Source of the DNA: LMUY01 sp964244655
GTDB lineage: Bacteria > Pseudomonadota > Alphaproteobacteria > Acetobacterales > Acetobacteraceae
Assembly (NCBI GenBank): GCA_964244655.1
Contig: CAXTJU010000019.1
Location: 1-48,631 of the forward strand
Direction: 5' to 3'
Length of the DNA stretch: 48,631 nucleotides
Part shown: piece after piece, positions 23,160-33,688 of the stretch
Numbering within the stretch: the first letter of the stretch is position 1
Layout: the number at the start of each line of letters is the position of its first letter
The notes under the pieces: model-generated
The model's database searches: none
Told to the model about the DNA's origin: nothing
The model's input: the letters and a program-made list of their open reading frames with translations, nothing else
Translations under genes and position numbers: made by a program

Positions 23160-24815
23160 ATGCGACTCCCTCTCGCCTTCGCCCTCCTGCTCGCCGCCGG
23201 CGCGGCCCATGCCGACCCGGCGCATGACAGCCTGACCATCGGCATCGCGCAGTTCCCGGCCTCCTTGCAGCCCAACATCGACCCGCAGGTGGTCCGCACC
23301 TACGTCATGGCCTTCGTCATGCGCCAGGTCACCGCGTTCGACCCTGAGTGGCACAATTCCTGCCTGCTGTGCACCGAGCTGCCGTCGCTGGAAAACGGCC
23401 TGGCCCGGATCGAGGACCGCCCGGATGGCGGCAAAGGCATGGCGGTGACCATCAAGCTCAAGCCCGGCCTGCAATGGGGCGACGGCCAGCCGGTGACGGC
23501 GCGCGACATCGCCTTCACCTGGAAGCTGGGCAGCGACCCCGGCAGCGGCTTCTCCAATCCCAACCCCTGGAACCGCGCCAGCAGCGTCGATGTGGTGGAT
23601 GATGCGACCGCCGTGCTGCACCTAGACCGGGTGCGCGCCGACTTCGCCCAGTGGGACCAGGTTCTGCCGGAGCATGTCGAGGGCGCGGTCGTCGCCAAGG
23701 ATTCAAGCCCTGGCGCCTACATCAACGGCACCAACTACAACCGCGCCCCGGTCAACCCGGGGCTGTACGACGGCCCATACCTGATCGCCGCCTATGACAG
23801 CGGCAACCAGATCGTGCTGGAGCCGAACCCGCATTGGGGCGGCGCCAAGCCCGGCTTCAAGCGCATCGTGCTGCGCCACATCGAGAACACCGCGGCGTTG
23901 CAGGCCAACCTGCTCTCCGGCGACGTGGACATGGTGGCCGGCGAGGGCATCGGCCTCACCATCGACCAGGCGCTGGCGCTGCAGAAGGCCCACCCGGACC
24001 AGTTCCATTACGAGTTCAAGCCGAGCCTGACCTACGAGCACATCGACCTGAAGCGCGAGAACCCGTTTTTGCAGGACGTGCGGGTGCGGCGCGCGCTGCT
24101 GATGGCGCTGGACCGCCAGACGATGGTGGACCGGCTGTTCGGCGGCGCGCAGCCGGTGGCCGCCACCTGGGTCAACCCGCTCAGCCCCGGATACGACCCG
24201 GCCGTGCCGGTGGTGAAATACGACCCGGCGGGCGCCAAGGCGCTGCTGGCGGAGGCGGGCTGGACGCCGGGCGCCGACGGCGTGTGCCGCAACGCGGCCG
24301 GCGAGCGGCTGCAGTTTGAGCTGGGCACCACCGCCGGCAACCGGCTGCGCGAGCTGCAGGAGCAGGTGCTGCAATCCAACCTCAAGAACGCCTGCGTGGC
24401 GGTCACGATCAAGAACGAGCCGGCCCGCACCCTGTTCGGCGACACGCTGAAGCACCGCAGCTACACGGGACTGGAAATGTACGCCTGGAGCAGCAACGTG
24501 ACCGAGACGCCGCTCCGCACCCTGGGCACCAGCCAAATCCCGACGGCGGCCAACAACTACGGCGGCGCGAACTACCCTGGCTTCACCGACTCGGCGATGG
24601 ACGCGGACATCGAGGCCGCCGAGGGCGAGCTGGACCCGGCCAAGCAAAAGGCGCTCTGGGCCGACATGCAGCGCCTCTACGCCGCCCAGGCGCCGGTGCT
24701 GCCGCTGTTCTTCCGCGCCGACCCGCACGTGACGCCGCCCTGGCTGCGCGGCTACGTGGCGACCGGGCAAGGCGACCCGAGCAGCACCTGGGCCGAGAAC
24801 TGGCATCCGGCATGA
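23160..24815 (+). CDS. ABC peptide-type substrate-binding protein 1 (family 5)
   Basis: A 551-residue periplasmic binding protein (SBP_bac_5) with signal peptide MRLPLAFALLLAAGAAHA. Family marks: TIGIAQFPASLQPNIDP, MAVTIKLKPGLQWGDGQPVTARDIAFTWK, the NTAALQANLLSGDVDMV lobe linker and VRVRRALLMALDRQTMVDRLF. It binds peptides or related solutes for import. It is the first of two tandem paralogues: the next gene overlaps its stop (ATGA) and has the same motif order, so they arose by duplication and may cover different substrates. Confidence 0.9.
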   Translation: MRLPLAFALLLAAGAAHADPAHDSLTIGIAQFPASLQPNIDPQVVRTYVMAFVMRQVTAFDPEWHNSCLLCTELPSLENGLARIEDRPDGGKGMAVTIKLKPGLQWGDGQPVTARDIAFTWKLGSDPGSGFSNPNPWNRASSVDVVDDATAVLHLDRVRADFAQWDQVLPEHVEGAVVAKDSSPGAYINGTNYNRAPVNPGLYDGPYLIAAYDSGNQIVLEPNPHWGGAKPGFKRIVLRHIENTAALQANLLSGDVDMVAGEGIGLTIDQALALQKAHPDQFHYEFKPSLTYEHIDLKRENPFLQDVRVRRALLMALDRQTMVDRLFGGAQPVAATWVNPLSPGYDPAVPVVKYDPAGAKALLAEAGWTPGADGVCRNAAGERLQFELGTTAGNRLRELQEQVLQSNLKNACVAVTIKNEPARTLFGDTLKHRSYTGLEMYAWSSNVTETPLRTLGTSQIPTAANNYGGANYPGFTDSAMDADIEAAEGELDPAKQKALWADMQRLYAAQAPVLPLFFRADPHVTPPWLRGYVATGQGDPSSTWAENWHPA

Positions 24816-26449
24816 TACGCACCGCCCTGATCTGGCTGGCGCTGTGCGGCCTGGCCGCCGCCGCGCCGCACCGCACCCTCACCATCGGCGTCTCCTCGTT
24901 CCCCTCCACGCTGAACCCGGCGATCGATGCCGACCTCATCAAGTTCTACATCCTCGGCTTCGCTGCCCGCCCGGTGACGACGTGGGACGCGGACCGCCAC
25001 CTGGTCTGCCTGCTCTGCACCGAGGTGCCCACCATCGCCAACGGTGGTGCCAAGCTAGAAGGCGACGGCATGGCGGTGACGGTGCGGTTCAAGCCCGGGC
25101 TGACCTGGGGGGACGGCGTGCCGCTGGGGGCCGAGGACCTCGCCTTCACCGCCCGCGTCGGCCGCGACCCGAACAGCGGCTTCACCAACACCAAGACGTG
25201 GGAGCGGGTGAGCCGGGTCGATGTGCTGGACCCGCAGACGGCGGTGATGCACCTGAGCGAGCCGTTCTATCAGTACGACGAGATCGCCGAGCTGCTGCCC
25301 GCTCACCTGGAGCAGCCGGCGTACGAGGCCAACCCCAAGCCCGGCGACTACATCCAGCACAGCGTGTACAACCGTGACCCGACCAACGCCGGGCTGTACA
25401 ACGGGCCGTACCGCATCACCGCCGACGACGTGGGCAGCCAGCTCGTGCTCGACCGCAACGAGCACTGGACGGGCGCACGGCCGTATTTCGACCGCATCGT
25501 CATCAAGACCATCGGCAACACCGCCGCCTTGCAGGCCAACCTGCTGTCCGGCGACGTGGACATGGTGCCTGGCGAAGGCATCGGCCTGACGCTCGACCAG
25601 GTACTCACGTTGCAGAAGCAATACCCTTCGCGGTTCACCTACGCCTACAAGCCGAACCAAACCTACACGCACATCGACCTGCAATTGGACAACCCGGCGC
25701 TGGCGGACGTGCGGGTGCGCCGCGCCTTGCTGATGGCCATCGACCGGCAAGCCATCGTGGATAAGCTCATGGGCGGCCGGGTGCCGGTCGCCACCGGGTT
25801 CGTCGGCCCGCTGGAGTCGTATTACACGGCCGACGTCCCGCTCTACCCGCACGACCCGGCCCGTGCCGCGGCCTTGCTGGCCGAGGCCGGATGGATGCCC
25901 GGCCCGGACGGCATCCGCCGCAACGCGGCCGGGCAGCGCCTCAGCGTGGAGTTCACCACCACTGCCGGCGTGCGGTTCCGCGAGCTGCAACAGCAGGTGA
26001 TCCAGAGCGAGTGGCGCGGCATCGGCGTCGAGGCGGCGATCAAGAACGAGCCGCCACGCACCCTGTTCGGCGAAACGCTCAAGCACCGGACCTTTCCAGG
26101 AAGCGTGCTGTTCGCCTGGGTCAACCCGATCGAGTTTTCACCACGGCAAATCCTGTCCAGCGGTCAGATTCCGACGGCGGCCAACAACTGGGGCGGCACC
26201 AACTACATGGATTTCCGCAACCCGCAGATGGACGCCGACATCGACGCGCTGGAGCGCGAGCTGGACCCGGCCAAGCGGGTGCCGATCTGGGCCGACATGC
26301 AGCGCATCTACGCCGACCAACTGCCGGCGCTGCCGCTCAACTTCGGTGCGGAAGCGCATGTCTGGCCGACCTGGCTGCACGGCGTGCAGCCAACCGGGCA
26401 CGAGGCGCCGACCACGCGATGGGCGGAGCAGTGGCTCGCCGATGAGTGA
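24812..26449 (+). CDS. ABC peptide-type substrate-binding protein 2 (family 5)
   Basis: A 545-residue paralogue of the preceding protein, with a short signal peptide (MIRTALIWLALCGLAAAAP). It shares with it TIGVSSFPSTLNPAIDADL, LVCLLCTEVPTIANGGAKLE, NTAALQANLLSGDVDMVPGEGIGLT and VRVRRALLMAIDRQAIVDKL, so the pair are recent duplicates. Start overlaps the upstream stop, and its own end overlaps the next ATPase gene by eight bases; all four genes form one transcript. The motif LCTEV/LCTEL with two Cys is shared by both and unusual for the family. Confidence 0.9.
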   Translation: MIRTALIWLALCGLAAAAPHRTLTIGVSSFPSTLNPAIDADLIKFYILGFAARPVTTWDADRHLVCLLCTEVPTIANGGAKLEGDGMAVTVRFKPGLTWGDGVPLGAEDLAFTARVGRDPNSGFTNTKTWERVSRVDVLDPQTAVMHLSEPFYQYDEIAELLPAHLEQPAYEANPKPGDYIQHSVYNRDPTNAGLYNGPYRITADDVGSQLVLDRNEHWTGARPYFDRIVIKTIGNTAALQANLLSGDVDMVPGEGIGLTLDQVLTLQKQYPSRFTYAYKPNQTYTHIDLQLDNPALADVRVRRALLMAIDRQAIVDKLMGGRVPVATGFVGPLESYYTADVPLYPHDPARAAALLAEAGWMPGPDGIRRNAAGQRLSVEFTTTAGVRFRELQQQVIQSEWRGIGVEAAIKNEPPRTLFGETLKHRTFPGSVLFAWVNPIEFSPRQILSSGQIPTAANNWGGTNYMDFRNPQMDADIDALERELDPAKRVPIWADMQRIYADQLPALPLNFGAEAHVWPTWLHGVQPTGHEAPTTRWAEQWLADE

Positions 26450-27400
26450 TGTCCTCGCGGTGGACAATCTCTCCGTGGCCTTCCCCACGGCGGGCGGGAT
26501 GCGGCAGGTGGTGGCCGGCATCGGCTTCGGCGTGCCTGCCGGGCGGACGCTGGGCGTGGTGGGGGAGAGCGGCTGCGGCAAGTCGATGACGGCGCTGGCG
26601 GTGATGGGCCTGGTGCCGCCGCCGGGCCAGGTCGCCGGCTCCATCCGGGTGGAAGGCCGCGAGATGCTCGGCCAGCCCCCCGCCGTGTGGCGGCACTTGC
26701 GCGGCGAGCGGGTGGCGATGGTGTTCCAGGAGCCGATGACCGCGCTGAACCCGGTGATGCAGGTCGGCCGGCAGATCGCCGAAGTCATGGTGCTGCACCA
26801 GCAGCTCAGCTGGAAGCAGGCCGGCGCCCGCGCGGTCGAGACGCTGGCCGATGTCGGCATCACCTCGCCCAAGGAGCGCGCCGCGGCCTACCCGCACCAA
26901 CTTTCGGGCGGCATGCGGCAGCGCGCGATGATCGCCATGGCGCTCGCCTGCCGCCCCGCCCTGCTGATCGCCGACGAGCCGACCACCGCGCTCGACGTGA
27001 CCATCCAGGCGCAAATCCTCGACCTGATGCTCGGCTTGCAGGACGAGATCGGCATGGCGATCCAGTTCATCAGCCACAACCTGGCCGTGGTCAGCGAGGT
27101 CGCGCACGAGATCATCGTCATGTACGCCGGCCGCGTGGTGGAGCGCGCCCCGGCCGAGGCGCTGTTCGCCGACCCGCTGCACCCCTACACGCTGGGCCTG
27201 ATCGCCACCCTGCCGGACCCGGCGCGCCGCGCGGCCGAGCTGCCGGTGATCCCCGGCGGCGTGCCCAACCTGGACAGCGCCTTCCTCGGCTGCCGCTTCG
27301 CCGACCGCTGCCCCCGCGGCGACGCGAGCTGCCGCCGCGCCGAACCGCCGCTGGAGCAGCTGGCGCCGGGCCACTGGGCCGCGTGCTTCAAGGCGCGGCA

Positions 27401-27404
<4 letters not shown>
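26442..27404 (+). CDS. Dipeptide/oligopeptide ABC transporter ATPase, DppD-like
   Basis: A 320-residue ATPase: Walker A GESGCGKS (about 40-47), Q-loop VFQEPMTALNP, signature LSGGMRQRAMIAMAL, Walker B LLIADEPTTALDV and H-loop FISHNLAV. The C-terminal Opp/Dpp domain ends with CRFADRCPRGDASC, the Cys cluster typical of this class. ATG 26442 overlaps the end of the second binding-protein gene. It pairs with the following DppF-like gene. No permease is encoded in this cluster; those at 33689 and 35142 belong to another operon. Confidence 0.9.
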
Positions 27405-28351
<947 letters not shown>

Positions 28352-28528
28352 GCACTCTCCCGGGTTGTAGGAAGCGCGCTGACCGTGGCGGGCGGCATGC
28401 TGTCTTGCCCGGCTTGCGTGAGAGGGCGTGCTTGGTCACCTTCGCCCCGGACCGACCTGGTCTATCCAGCGCCCTCGGATTTCTTTAAGGGCTCGCCGCA
28501 AGCTTCGGCTCGAACGAGGAGACGTCTG

Positions 28529-28936
28529 ATGGCTAAGCAACCCGGCACGCCAAAGGCTAAGACGCCTGCCCCAGCGCAGTTCGACATGAACAGCCGCGAG
28601 CGCAAAGGCGGCAAGGGCGGCCCCGGCGGCCCAGGCCGCGGTCGCGACGAAAAGCGCCCGCCGGCCCGTCTCGTGAGCCTGCCGCCCAGCCTGGTCGATC
28701 GCGGCGAGGGTTGGGTCATCATGAAGATTGCCAAGATCGACCAAGCCTCGCATGCCGCCATGGGGGCCGAGTACCAGCTGATCTTCGAGGGTCACGACCC
28801 ATTGGTGTTCGACTACTTGGGCGGCGCCCGGGACCGCGCCAAAGAGCCGCCTCCGGAGACCGCGCAGGCGACTGAGACCGCAGTTGATGCGACTGAAGAG
28901 ACGGACGCCGCAGAACCATCGGCCGAGGTGGTCTGA
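28529..28936 (+). CDS. Hypothetical protein, basic N-terminus and acidic tail
   Basis: A 135-residue cytosolic protein. GAGGA eight bases before ATG 28529 sets the start. The first 50 residues are basic and Gly/Pro-rich (RKGGKGGPGGPGRGRDEKR), a middle part (LPPSLVDRGEGWVIMKIAKI ... YQLIFEGHDPLVFDYL) may fold, and the tail is rich in Glu, Thr and Ala. No family is recognised. The disordered basic stretch suggests nucleic-acid or membrane contact. It stands alone and converges on rnhA. Confidence 0.6.
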   Translation: MAKQPGTPKAKTPAPAQFDMNSRERKGGKGGPGGPGRGRDEKRPPARLVSLPPSLVDRGEGWVIMKIAKIDQASHAAMGAEYQLIFEGHDPLVFDYLGGARDRAKEPPPETAQATETAVDATEETDAAEPSAEVV

Positions 28937-28944
28937 CACCCGGA

Positions 28945-29412
28945 TCAGGAGCTTCGACTACTCTCCCGCACCTGAGTTGCCAGTACGTCCGCCCGCTCGT
29001 TCATCACGTCCCCGGCGTGGCCGCGCACCCAGCGCCACTCGACCTGGTGCGGCTTGGCCGCCGTCAGCAGGCGTTGCCACAGCGCCATGTTAGCCACCGG
29101 GTCGCCAGCCGCGTTGCGCCAGTTCCGCCGCACCCAGCCGGTGTGCCAGCGAGTGATGCCGTTGCGGACGTATTCGCTGTCAGTGTGCAGCACCACCCGG
29201 CACGGCCGGGTCAGCGTCTCCAGCGCGGCGGCGGCGGCGGCCAGTTCCATGCGGTTGTTGGTGGTGGCGGCGTCCGCCCCCGTCAGCTCCCGCTCCACGC
29301 CGCCGAAGCGCAGGATCGCCGCCCAGCCGCCCGGGCCCGGGTTGGGTTTGCAGCCGCCATCGGTCCAAATCTCGACCAGGCCGGCATTGTCAGAGTCCAT
29401 AGGCGCGTTCAT
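28945..29412 (-). CDS. rnhA: Ribonuclease HI
   Basis: A 155-residue enzyme that cuts the RNA strand of RNA/DNA hybrids. The four acidic catalytic residues and the His are visible: Asp in WTDGGCKPNPGPGGWA, Glu in NNRMEL, Asp in LHTDSEYV, and the HAGDVMNERAD end motif. The basic handle WHTGWVRRNWRN and K-P-HQVEW mark it as type HI. Its start overlaps the end of thrB, with an in-frame ATG at 29400 as an alternative. The order ispH - thrB - rnhA on one strand is common in Alphaproteobacteria. Confidence 0.95.
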   Translation of the reverse strand: MNAPMDSDNAGLVEIWTDGGCKPNPGPGGWAAILRFGGVERELTGADAATTNNRMELAAAAAALETLTRPCRVVLHTDSEYVRNGITRWHTGWVRRNWRNAAGDPVANMALWQRLLTAAKPHQVEWRWVRGHAGDVMNERADVLATQVRESSRSS

Positions 29413-30349
29413 CCGTGGCGAGCAGGTGGAAGCGGAGCCGGCCCAGATACTCCAGCGGATCCTTGCGCGTCACCAGCGCACCCGGCGGCGTGTTCACCCA
29501 GTCGTACAGCCGGGTCAGCAGGAAGCGGATCGCCGCCCCCTGGCACAGCACGGGCAGGGCGGCGCGCTCGGCCGCACTCAGCGGGCGGCGGGCGGCGTAG
29601 GCGTGCAGCATGGCCCGCGCCTTGGTGACGTTGAACGACATGTCCGGCTCGAAGCACCAGGCGTTGAGGCAGACCGCGAGGTCATAGGCGAGCAAGTCGG
29701 TGGCGGCGAAGTAAAAGTCGATCAGCCCGGACAGCCGGCCGTCCAGGAAGAACACGTTGTCCGGGAACAGGTCGGCATGGATGTGGCCGCGGGGCAGGGC
29801 AGGGGGCCAGCCGGCCAGGATGCGGGCCAGCGCCGCCGCCAGGGCCTTGCCCAGGCCCGGCTGCACCTCGTCCGCACGGGGCAGGCAGCGGTCCAGCAAG
29901 GGCTGCCAGCCGGACGGGCCGAGGGCGTTCGGCCGCTCCGGCGGGTAGTCCATCCCGGCCACGTGCAGCCCGGCCAGCGCCGCGCCGAGCGGGGCGCAAT
30001 GGGCCGGGCGCACCCGGCGCGGCCACACCCCGGGCAGGAAGGTGGTGATGCACGCGGGCCGGCCCGCCATGTGCCGCAGCGCCGTCCCGTCCCGTCCGCG
30101 CACCGGCTGCGGGCAGGTGATGCCGTGGGTGGCCAGGTGCTCCATCAAGCCGAGGAACCAGGGCAGCTCCGCCGGGTCCACCCGCTTCTCGTAGAGGGTG
30201 AGGATGTAGTCGCCCGCGGTGGTGCGCAGCGAGAAGTTGCTGTTCTCGACGCCCTCGGCGATGCCGCGGAAAGCCACCACCGTGCCAAGGTCGTAATCCG
30301 CCACGTAGGCGGCGACCGCCTCGTCGGTGACTTCGGTGTACACGGCCAT
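29390..30349 (-). CDS. thrB: Homoserine kinase
   Basis: A 319-residue homoserine kinase of the aminoglycoside-phosphotransferase fold, phosphorylating homoserine in threonine synthesis. Seen: MAVYTEVTDEAVAAYVADYDLG, GVENSNFSLRT (nucleotide loop), the Lys in LTLYEKRV, the Brenner motif GHIHADLFPDNVFF and the metal-binding Asp in GLIDFYFAATD. This is the alphaproteobacterial ThrB type, not the GHMP type. It overlaps rnhA by 23 bases and lies 74 bases after ispH, separated by a hairpin repeat. Confidence 0.95.
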   Translation of the reverse strand: MAVYTEVTDEAVAAYVADYDLGTVVAFRGIAEGVENSNFSLRTTAGDYILTLYEKRVDPAELPWFLGLMEHLATHGITCPQPVRGRDGTALRHMAGRPACITTFLPGVWPRRVRPAHCAPLGAALAGLHVAGMDYPPERPNALGPSGWQPLLDRCLPRADEVQPGLGKALAAALARILAGWPPALPRGHIHADLFPDNVFFLDGRLSGLIDFYFAATDLLAYDLAVCLNAWCFEPDMSFNVTKARAMLHAYAARRPLSAAERAALPVLCQGAAIRFLLTRLYDWVNTPPGALVTRKDPLEYLGRLRFHLLATDERAYGL

Positions 30350-30371
30350 GGTCTAGGACGAGGGTGTCGCA

Positions 30372-30410
30372 CCCCTCACCCCGGCCCTCTCCCACAAAGG
30401 GGAGAGGGAG
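30372..30410. repeat. CCCTCTCCC hairpin repeat, copy 1
   Basis: CCCTCACCCCGGCCCTCTCCC runs into a perfect 9-bp stem (CCCTCTCCC, loop ACAAAG, GGGAGAGGG at 30400-30408). The same sequence in the other orientation lies at 37934-37974. This type of intergenic hairpin is common in GC-rich proteobacteria. It separates ispH from thrB on the same strand and may weaken read-through between them. Confidence 0.75.
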
Positions 30411-30423
30411 AAGCGAAGGAGCG

Positions 30424-31377
30424 TCAAGACAGCGGGGCGGGCAGCTTGAAGATCACGTCTTCCTCCGTCACCCGGCGCTCCTCGATGCTGAGCGTGTAGC
30501 GCTCGGCCAGGTGGGTGATCATCTCCTGCACCAGCAGCTCGGGCGCGGAGGCGCCGGCGGTGAGGCCCAACGTCTGCACGCCGTCCATCACCGTCCAGTC
30601 CAGGTCGCGCGCGCGCGGCACCAGCACGGCGCGCTTGGCCCCGGCGCGCTCCGCCACCTCGCGCAGCCGCAGCGAGTTGGAGGAGTTCGGGCTGCCGATC
30701 ACGATCACCAGGTCACAATCCGGCGCCACTGCCTTGACCGCCGCCTGCCGGTTGGTGGTGGCGTAGCAGATGTCCTCGCGTTTCGGCCCCTCGATGGCCG
30801 GGAAGCGCGTGCGCAGCACGTTGACGATCTCCGCCGTGTCATCGACGGACAGTGTCGTTTGCGTGATGAAGGCGAGCAGCCCCGGGGCGGGCTGCACGGC
30901 AGCCGCCTCGTCCGCGTCCTGCACCAGCGTCACCGCGCCCGGGGGCAGTTGGCCCATGGTGCCGACCACCTCCGGGTGCCCGGCATGGCCGATCATCAGG
31001 ATGTGGCGCTGGTCCGGCCCGCCCTCGGCGAAGTGCCGCTCAGCCTCGCGGTGCACCTTGCTCACCAGCGGGCAGGTCGCGTCGTAGTAGTGCAGGTGGC
31101 GGCGCTCGGCCTCCAGCGGCACCGCCTTGGGCACGCCATGGGCGGAGAACACCACGTGCGCGTCCGGCGGCACCTCGTCCAGCTCCTCGACGAACACGGC
31201 GCCCTGCGCCTCCAGCGCCTCGACCACCGTGCGGTTGTGGACGATCTCGTGGCGCACGTACACCGGCGCGCCGAACCGGCGGATCGCCTCCTCCACCACG
31301 CGGATGGCGCGGTCCACGCCGGCGCAGAAGCCGCGCGGGCCGGACAGCAGGATGCGGAGCGGGGTTGTCTGGTCCAT
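30424..31377 (-). CDS. ispH: 4-hydroxy-3-methylbut-2-enyl diphosphate reductase
   Basis: A 317-residue iron-sulfur enzyme making IPP and DMAPP in the last step of the MEP isoprenoid pathway. The three cluster-binding Cys are in GFCAGVDRAI, YDATCPLVSKVH and EDICYATTNRQ, and the substrate motifs SAHGVPK, GHAGHPEV, TQTTLSVDD and GSPNSSNSLRL are intact. The ATG 31377 is chosen because translation upstream of it lacks family homology. It feeds, among others, the hopanoid route to which hpnI belongs. Confidence 0.97.
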   Translation of the reverse strand: MDQTTPLRILLSGPRGFCAGVDRAIRVVEEAIRRFGAPVYVRHEIVHNRTVVEALEAQGAVFVEELDEVPPDAHVVFSAHGVPKAVPLEAERRHLHYYDATCPLVSKVHREAERHFAEGGPDQRHILMIGHAGHPEVVGTMGQLPPGAVTLVQDADEAAAVQPAPGLLAFITQTTLSVDDTAEIVNVLRTRFPAIEGPKREDICYATTNRQAAVKAVAPDCDLVIVIGSPNSSNSLRLREVAERAGAKRAVLVPRARDLDWTVMDGVQTLGLTAGASAPELLVQEMITHLAERYTLSIEERRVTEEDVIFKLPAPLS

Positions 31378-31504
31378 GTTGTCCGTGGGATGTGCGGCGC
31401 GCAGTATGGCGTCCCGCCCGTCCTGCCACAACCCGGAGTGCGCTGAGCCGCGCTCGCCTGCCTCAAAGCTCCCATCCGCCCGGAGCGCCCAAGCGGAGTT
31501 GCCG

Positions 31505-32098
31505 ATGCCGTCGTCCATGCTTACCCGTGCCCTTCCGTCCGGCGCGACCCGGACGCTGCCTTCAGCGCGGCGCATCCTGCCGCCCGCGCTCCCGTTGCTG
31601 GCCGTCCTGGCCAGCCTATCTGCCTGCGCGCAGCCGGACCTCCCGGCCTTCGCCCCGGTCTGCCCGCAAACTGCCATCCGTCCGGACGCCGGGGACCTGA
31701 GCCAGTATCGCGGCGCCGGGGCCGACTTGACTGATCTGGTGGTGGACGGCCGAATCACAGGGCTGTCCGGCAAATGTTCCCTGGATGACCGCACCCACTT
31801 GCATACCCGCATCTCCGTTAAGATGGAGCTGACGCGCGGGCCGGCCGCCAAGGGGCCGCTCGCGTCGGTGACCTACTTCGTGGCCGTCGCCAAAGGGGAC
31901 AAAATCCTGGACAAGAAGGACTACACCGTGGCCGCGGCCTTCCCGCCCAACTCAGACAAGCTGCGGCTCAGCGGCGAGCAGGTGGACCTCGTGCTGCCGG
32001 TCGATGAGCATCTTACCGGGGCGGCCTACAGCATCCTGGTCGGCTACCAGCTGACCCCTCAGCAACTGGCGCTCAACCGCCGCCGCGGCCCGCGTTGA
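31505..32098 (+). CDS. Hypothetical lipoprotein
   Basis: A 197-residue protein with a lipoprotein signal: a long N-terminus (MPSSMLTRALPSG...) then LPLLAVLASLSAC with lipobox LSAC. The mature part has a beta-rich region (DLVVDGRITGLSGKC, HTRISVKMELTRGP, SVTYFVAVAKGDKILDKKDYTV, YSILVGYQLTPQQL) that resembles small outer-membrane lipoproteins, but I cannot name a family. GGAG six bases before ATG 31505 supports the start; ATG 31517 is also possible. It overlaps the TTG start of dppA (TTGA), so it may be a first gene of the dpp operon. Confidence 0.75.
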   Translation: MPSSMLTRALPSGATRTLPSARRILPPALPLLAVLASLSACAQPDLPAFAPVCPQTAIRPDAGDLSQYRGAGADLTDLVVDGRITGLSGKCSLDDRTHLHTRISVKMELTRGPAAKGPLASVTYFVAVAKGDKILDKKDYTVAAAFPPNSDKLRLSGEQVDLVLPVDEHLTGAAYSILVGYQLTPQQLALNRRRGPR

Positions 32099-33684
32099 GC
32101 CGGGTGCGGCTGCTTTTGCTGGCCAGCCTGGCCGCCCTCCCAGCCGGGCACGCCATGGCCAAGACCCTGGTCTATTGTTCGGAGGGCTCGCCCGAGAACT
32201 TCAACCCGATGATCAACACCACGGGCACCACCTTCGACGCCACCCGGCCGGTCTATGACCGCTTGGTCGAGTTCAAGCCCGGCACCACCGACCTGCAACC
32301 GGGGCTGGCCGAGAGCTGGGACATCGCCCCGGACGGCAAGGCCGTCACCTTCCACCTGCGCCACGGCGTGCACTGGCACAGCAACGCGGCCTTCAAGCCA
32401 ACCCGGGACTTCGACGCCGACGACGTGCTGTTCTCGTTCAACCGCCAGGGCCGCGAGGACAGCCCGTTCCACAAGGTCTCCGGCGGCGGCTACGACTACT
32501 ATGGCGACATGGGGTTCCCCACCCTCATCACCGCGCTCGACGCGATCGATCCTTACACCGTCCGCTTCACCCTCCGCGAGCCACAGGCGCCGTTCCTGGC
32601 GGATCTCGCCATGGACTTCGCCAGCATCCAGTCCGCCGAATACGCCGACACGCTGCTGCGCGCCGGCAAGCCGGAGCAGATCGACCAGGTGCCGATCGGC
32701 ACCGGGCCGTTCAGCTTCCTGGCCTACCAGCGCGACGCGGCCATCCGCTACCGCCGGTTCGACGGCTACTGGGGCCCGAAGGCCAAGCTCGACGGCCTGG
32801 TGTTCTCCATCAACAAGGACCCGGCGGTGCGCCTGGCCAAGCTGCGCGCCGGCGAGTGCCAGGTGATGGCCTACCCGTCGCCCGCCGACCTGCCCGGCAT
32901 CAAGGCCGACCCGCAGCTGACCTTGCAGCAGCTGCCGGGGCTGAACGTCGGGTTCCTGGCCTTCAACGCCACCAGGAAGCCGTTCGACGACCGCCGGGTG
33001 CGCCAGGCGCTCAGCATGGCCATCGACAAGGACGCCATCCTGCGCGCCGTCTATCAAGGCGCGGGGGAGCCGGCGAAAAACCTGATCCCGCCCACCATGT
33101 GGTCCTACGACAATGCCGTGGCCGACTACCCGCACGACCCAGACGCCGCGAAGAAGTTGCTGGCCGAGGCCGGCTTCCCGGACGGCTTCGACACCGACCT
33201 GTGGGCGATGCCGGTGCAGCGCCCGTACAACCCGGACGCCCGCCGGGTCGCCGAGCTGATGCAGGCAGACCTGGCCAAGGTCGGCGTGCGCGCCCGCATC
33301 GTCAGCTACGAGTGGGGCGAGTACCGCAAGCGCCTGCAAGCCGGCGAGGCGCCGATGGCCGAGATGGGCTGGACCGGCGACAACGGCGACCCGGATAACT
33401 TCTTCACCCCCAACGCCAGCTGCGCCGCGGCCCGGATGGGCGGCGGCAGCGTGTCCAAATGGTGCAACAAGGCGTTCGACGCGCTGATCCAGCAGGCCGC
33501 CCGGCTGCCGGACCAGGCCGCCCGCGCAAAGCTGTACGAACAGGCGCAGGTGGTCATGCACGACGAGGCGCCGTTCTTCCTCATCGCCCACTCCGTGACG
33601 TTCCAGCCGCTGCGCCGGGAGGTGACCGGCTTCGTCATGAGCCCGCTCGGCACCCACTCGTTCGAGCAAGTGGACTTGCAGTAG
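32095..33684 (+). CDS. dppA: Dipeptide ABC transporter substrate-binding protein, DppA-like
   Basis: A 529-residue periplasmic binding protein from a TTG that overlaps the lipoprotein stop. Signal peptide MSRVRLLLLASLAALPAGHAMA; mature N-terminus KTLVYCSEGSPENFNPMIN is nearly that of DppA of E. coli, with TTFDATRPVYDRLVEF and NRRVRQALSMAIDKDAIL-type lobe motifs later. It binds dipeptides and possibly haem or delta-aminolevulinate. It is followed directly by dppB, then after a cassette by dppC, dppD and dppF. Confidence 0.92.
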   Translation: MSRVRLLLLASLAALPAGHAMAKTLVYCSEGSPENFNPMINTTGTTFDATRPVYDRLVEFKPGTTDLQPGLAESWDIAPDGKAVTFHLRHGVHWHSNAAFKPTRDFDADDVLFSFNRQGREDSPFHKVSGGGYDYYGDMGFPTLITALDAIDPYTVRFTLREPQAPFLADLAMDFASIQSAEYADTLLRAGKPEQIDQVPIGTGPFSFLAYQRDAAIRYRRFDGYWGPKAKLDGLVFSINKDPAVRLAKLRAGECQVMAYPSPADLPGIKADPQLTLQQLPGLNVGFLAFNATRKPFDDRRVRQALSMAIDKDAILRAVYQGAGEPAKNLIPPTMWSYDNAVADYPHDPDAAKKLLAEAGFPDGFDTDLWAMPVQRPYNPDARRVAELMQADLAKVGVRARIVSYEWGEYRKRLQAGEAPMAEMGWTGDNGDPDNFFTPNASCAAARMGGGSVSKWCNKAFDALIQQAARLPDQAARAKLYEQAQVVMHDEAPFFLIAHSVTFQPLRREVTGFVMSPLGTHSFEQVDLQ

Positions 33685-33688
33685 CGCC

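Noticed and set aside
21726..23621. Very long frame on the minus strand (631 residues) overlapping hpnI
   Set aside because: It is a frame-shifted reading of hpnI; product is Arg/Gly/Ala-rich without family motifs, as expected for antisense or shifted frames in GC-rich DNA.
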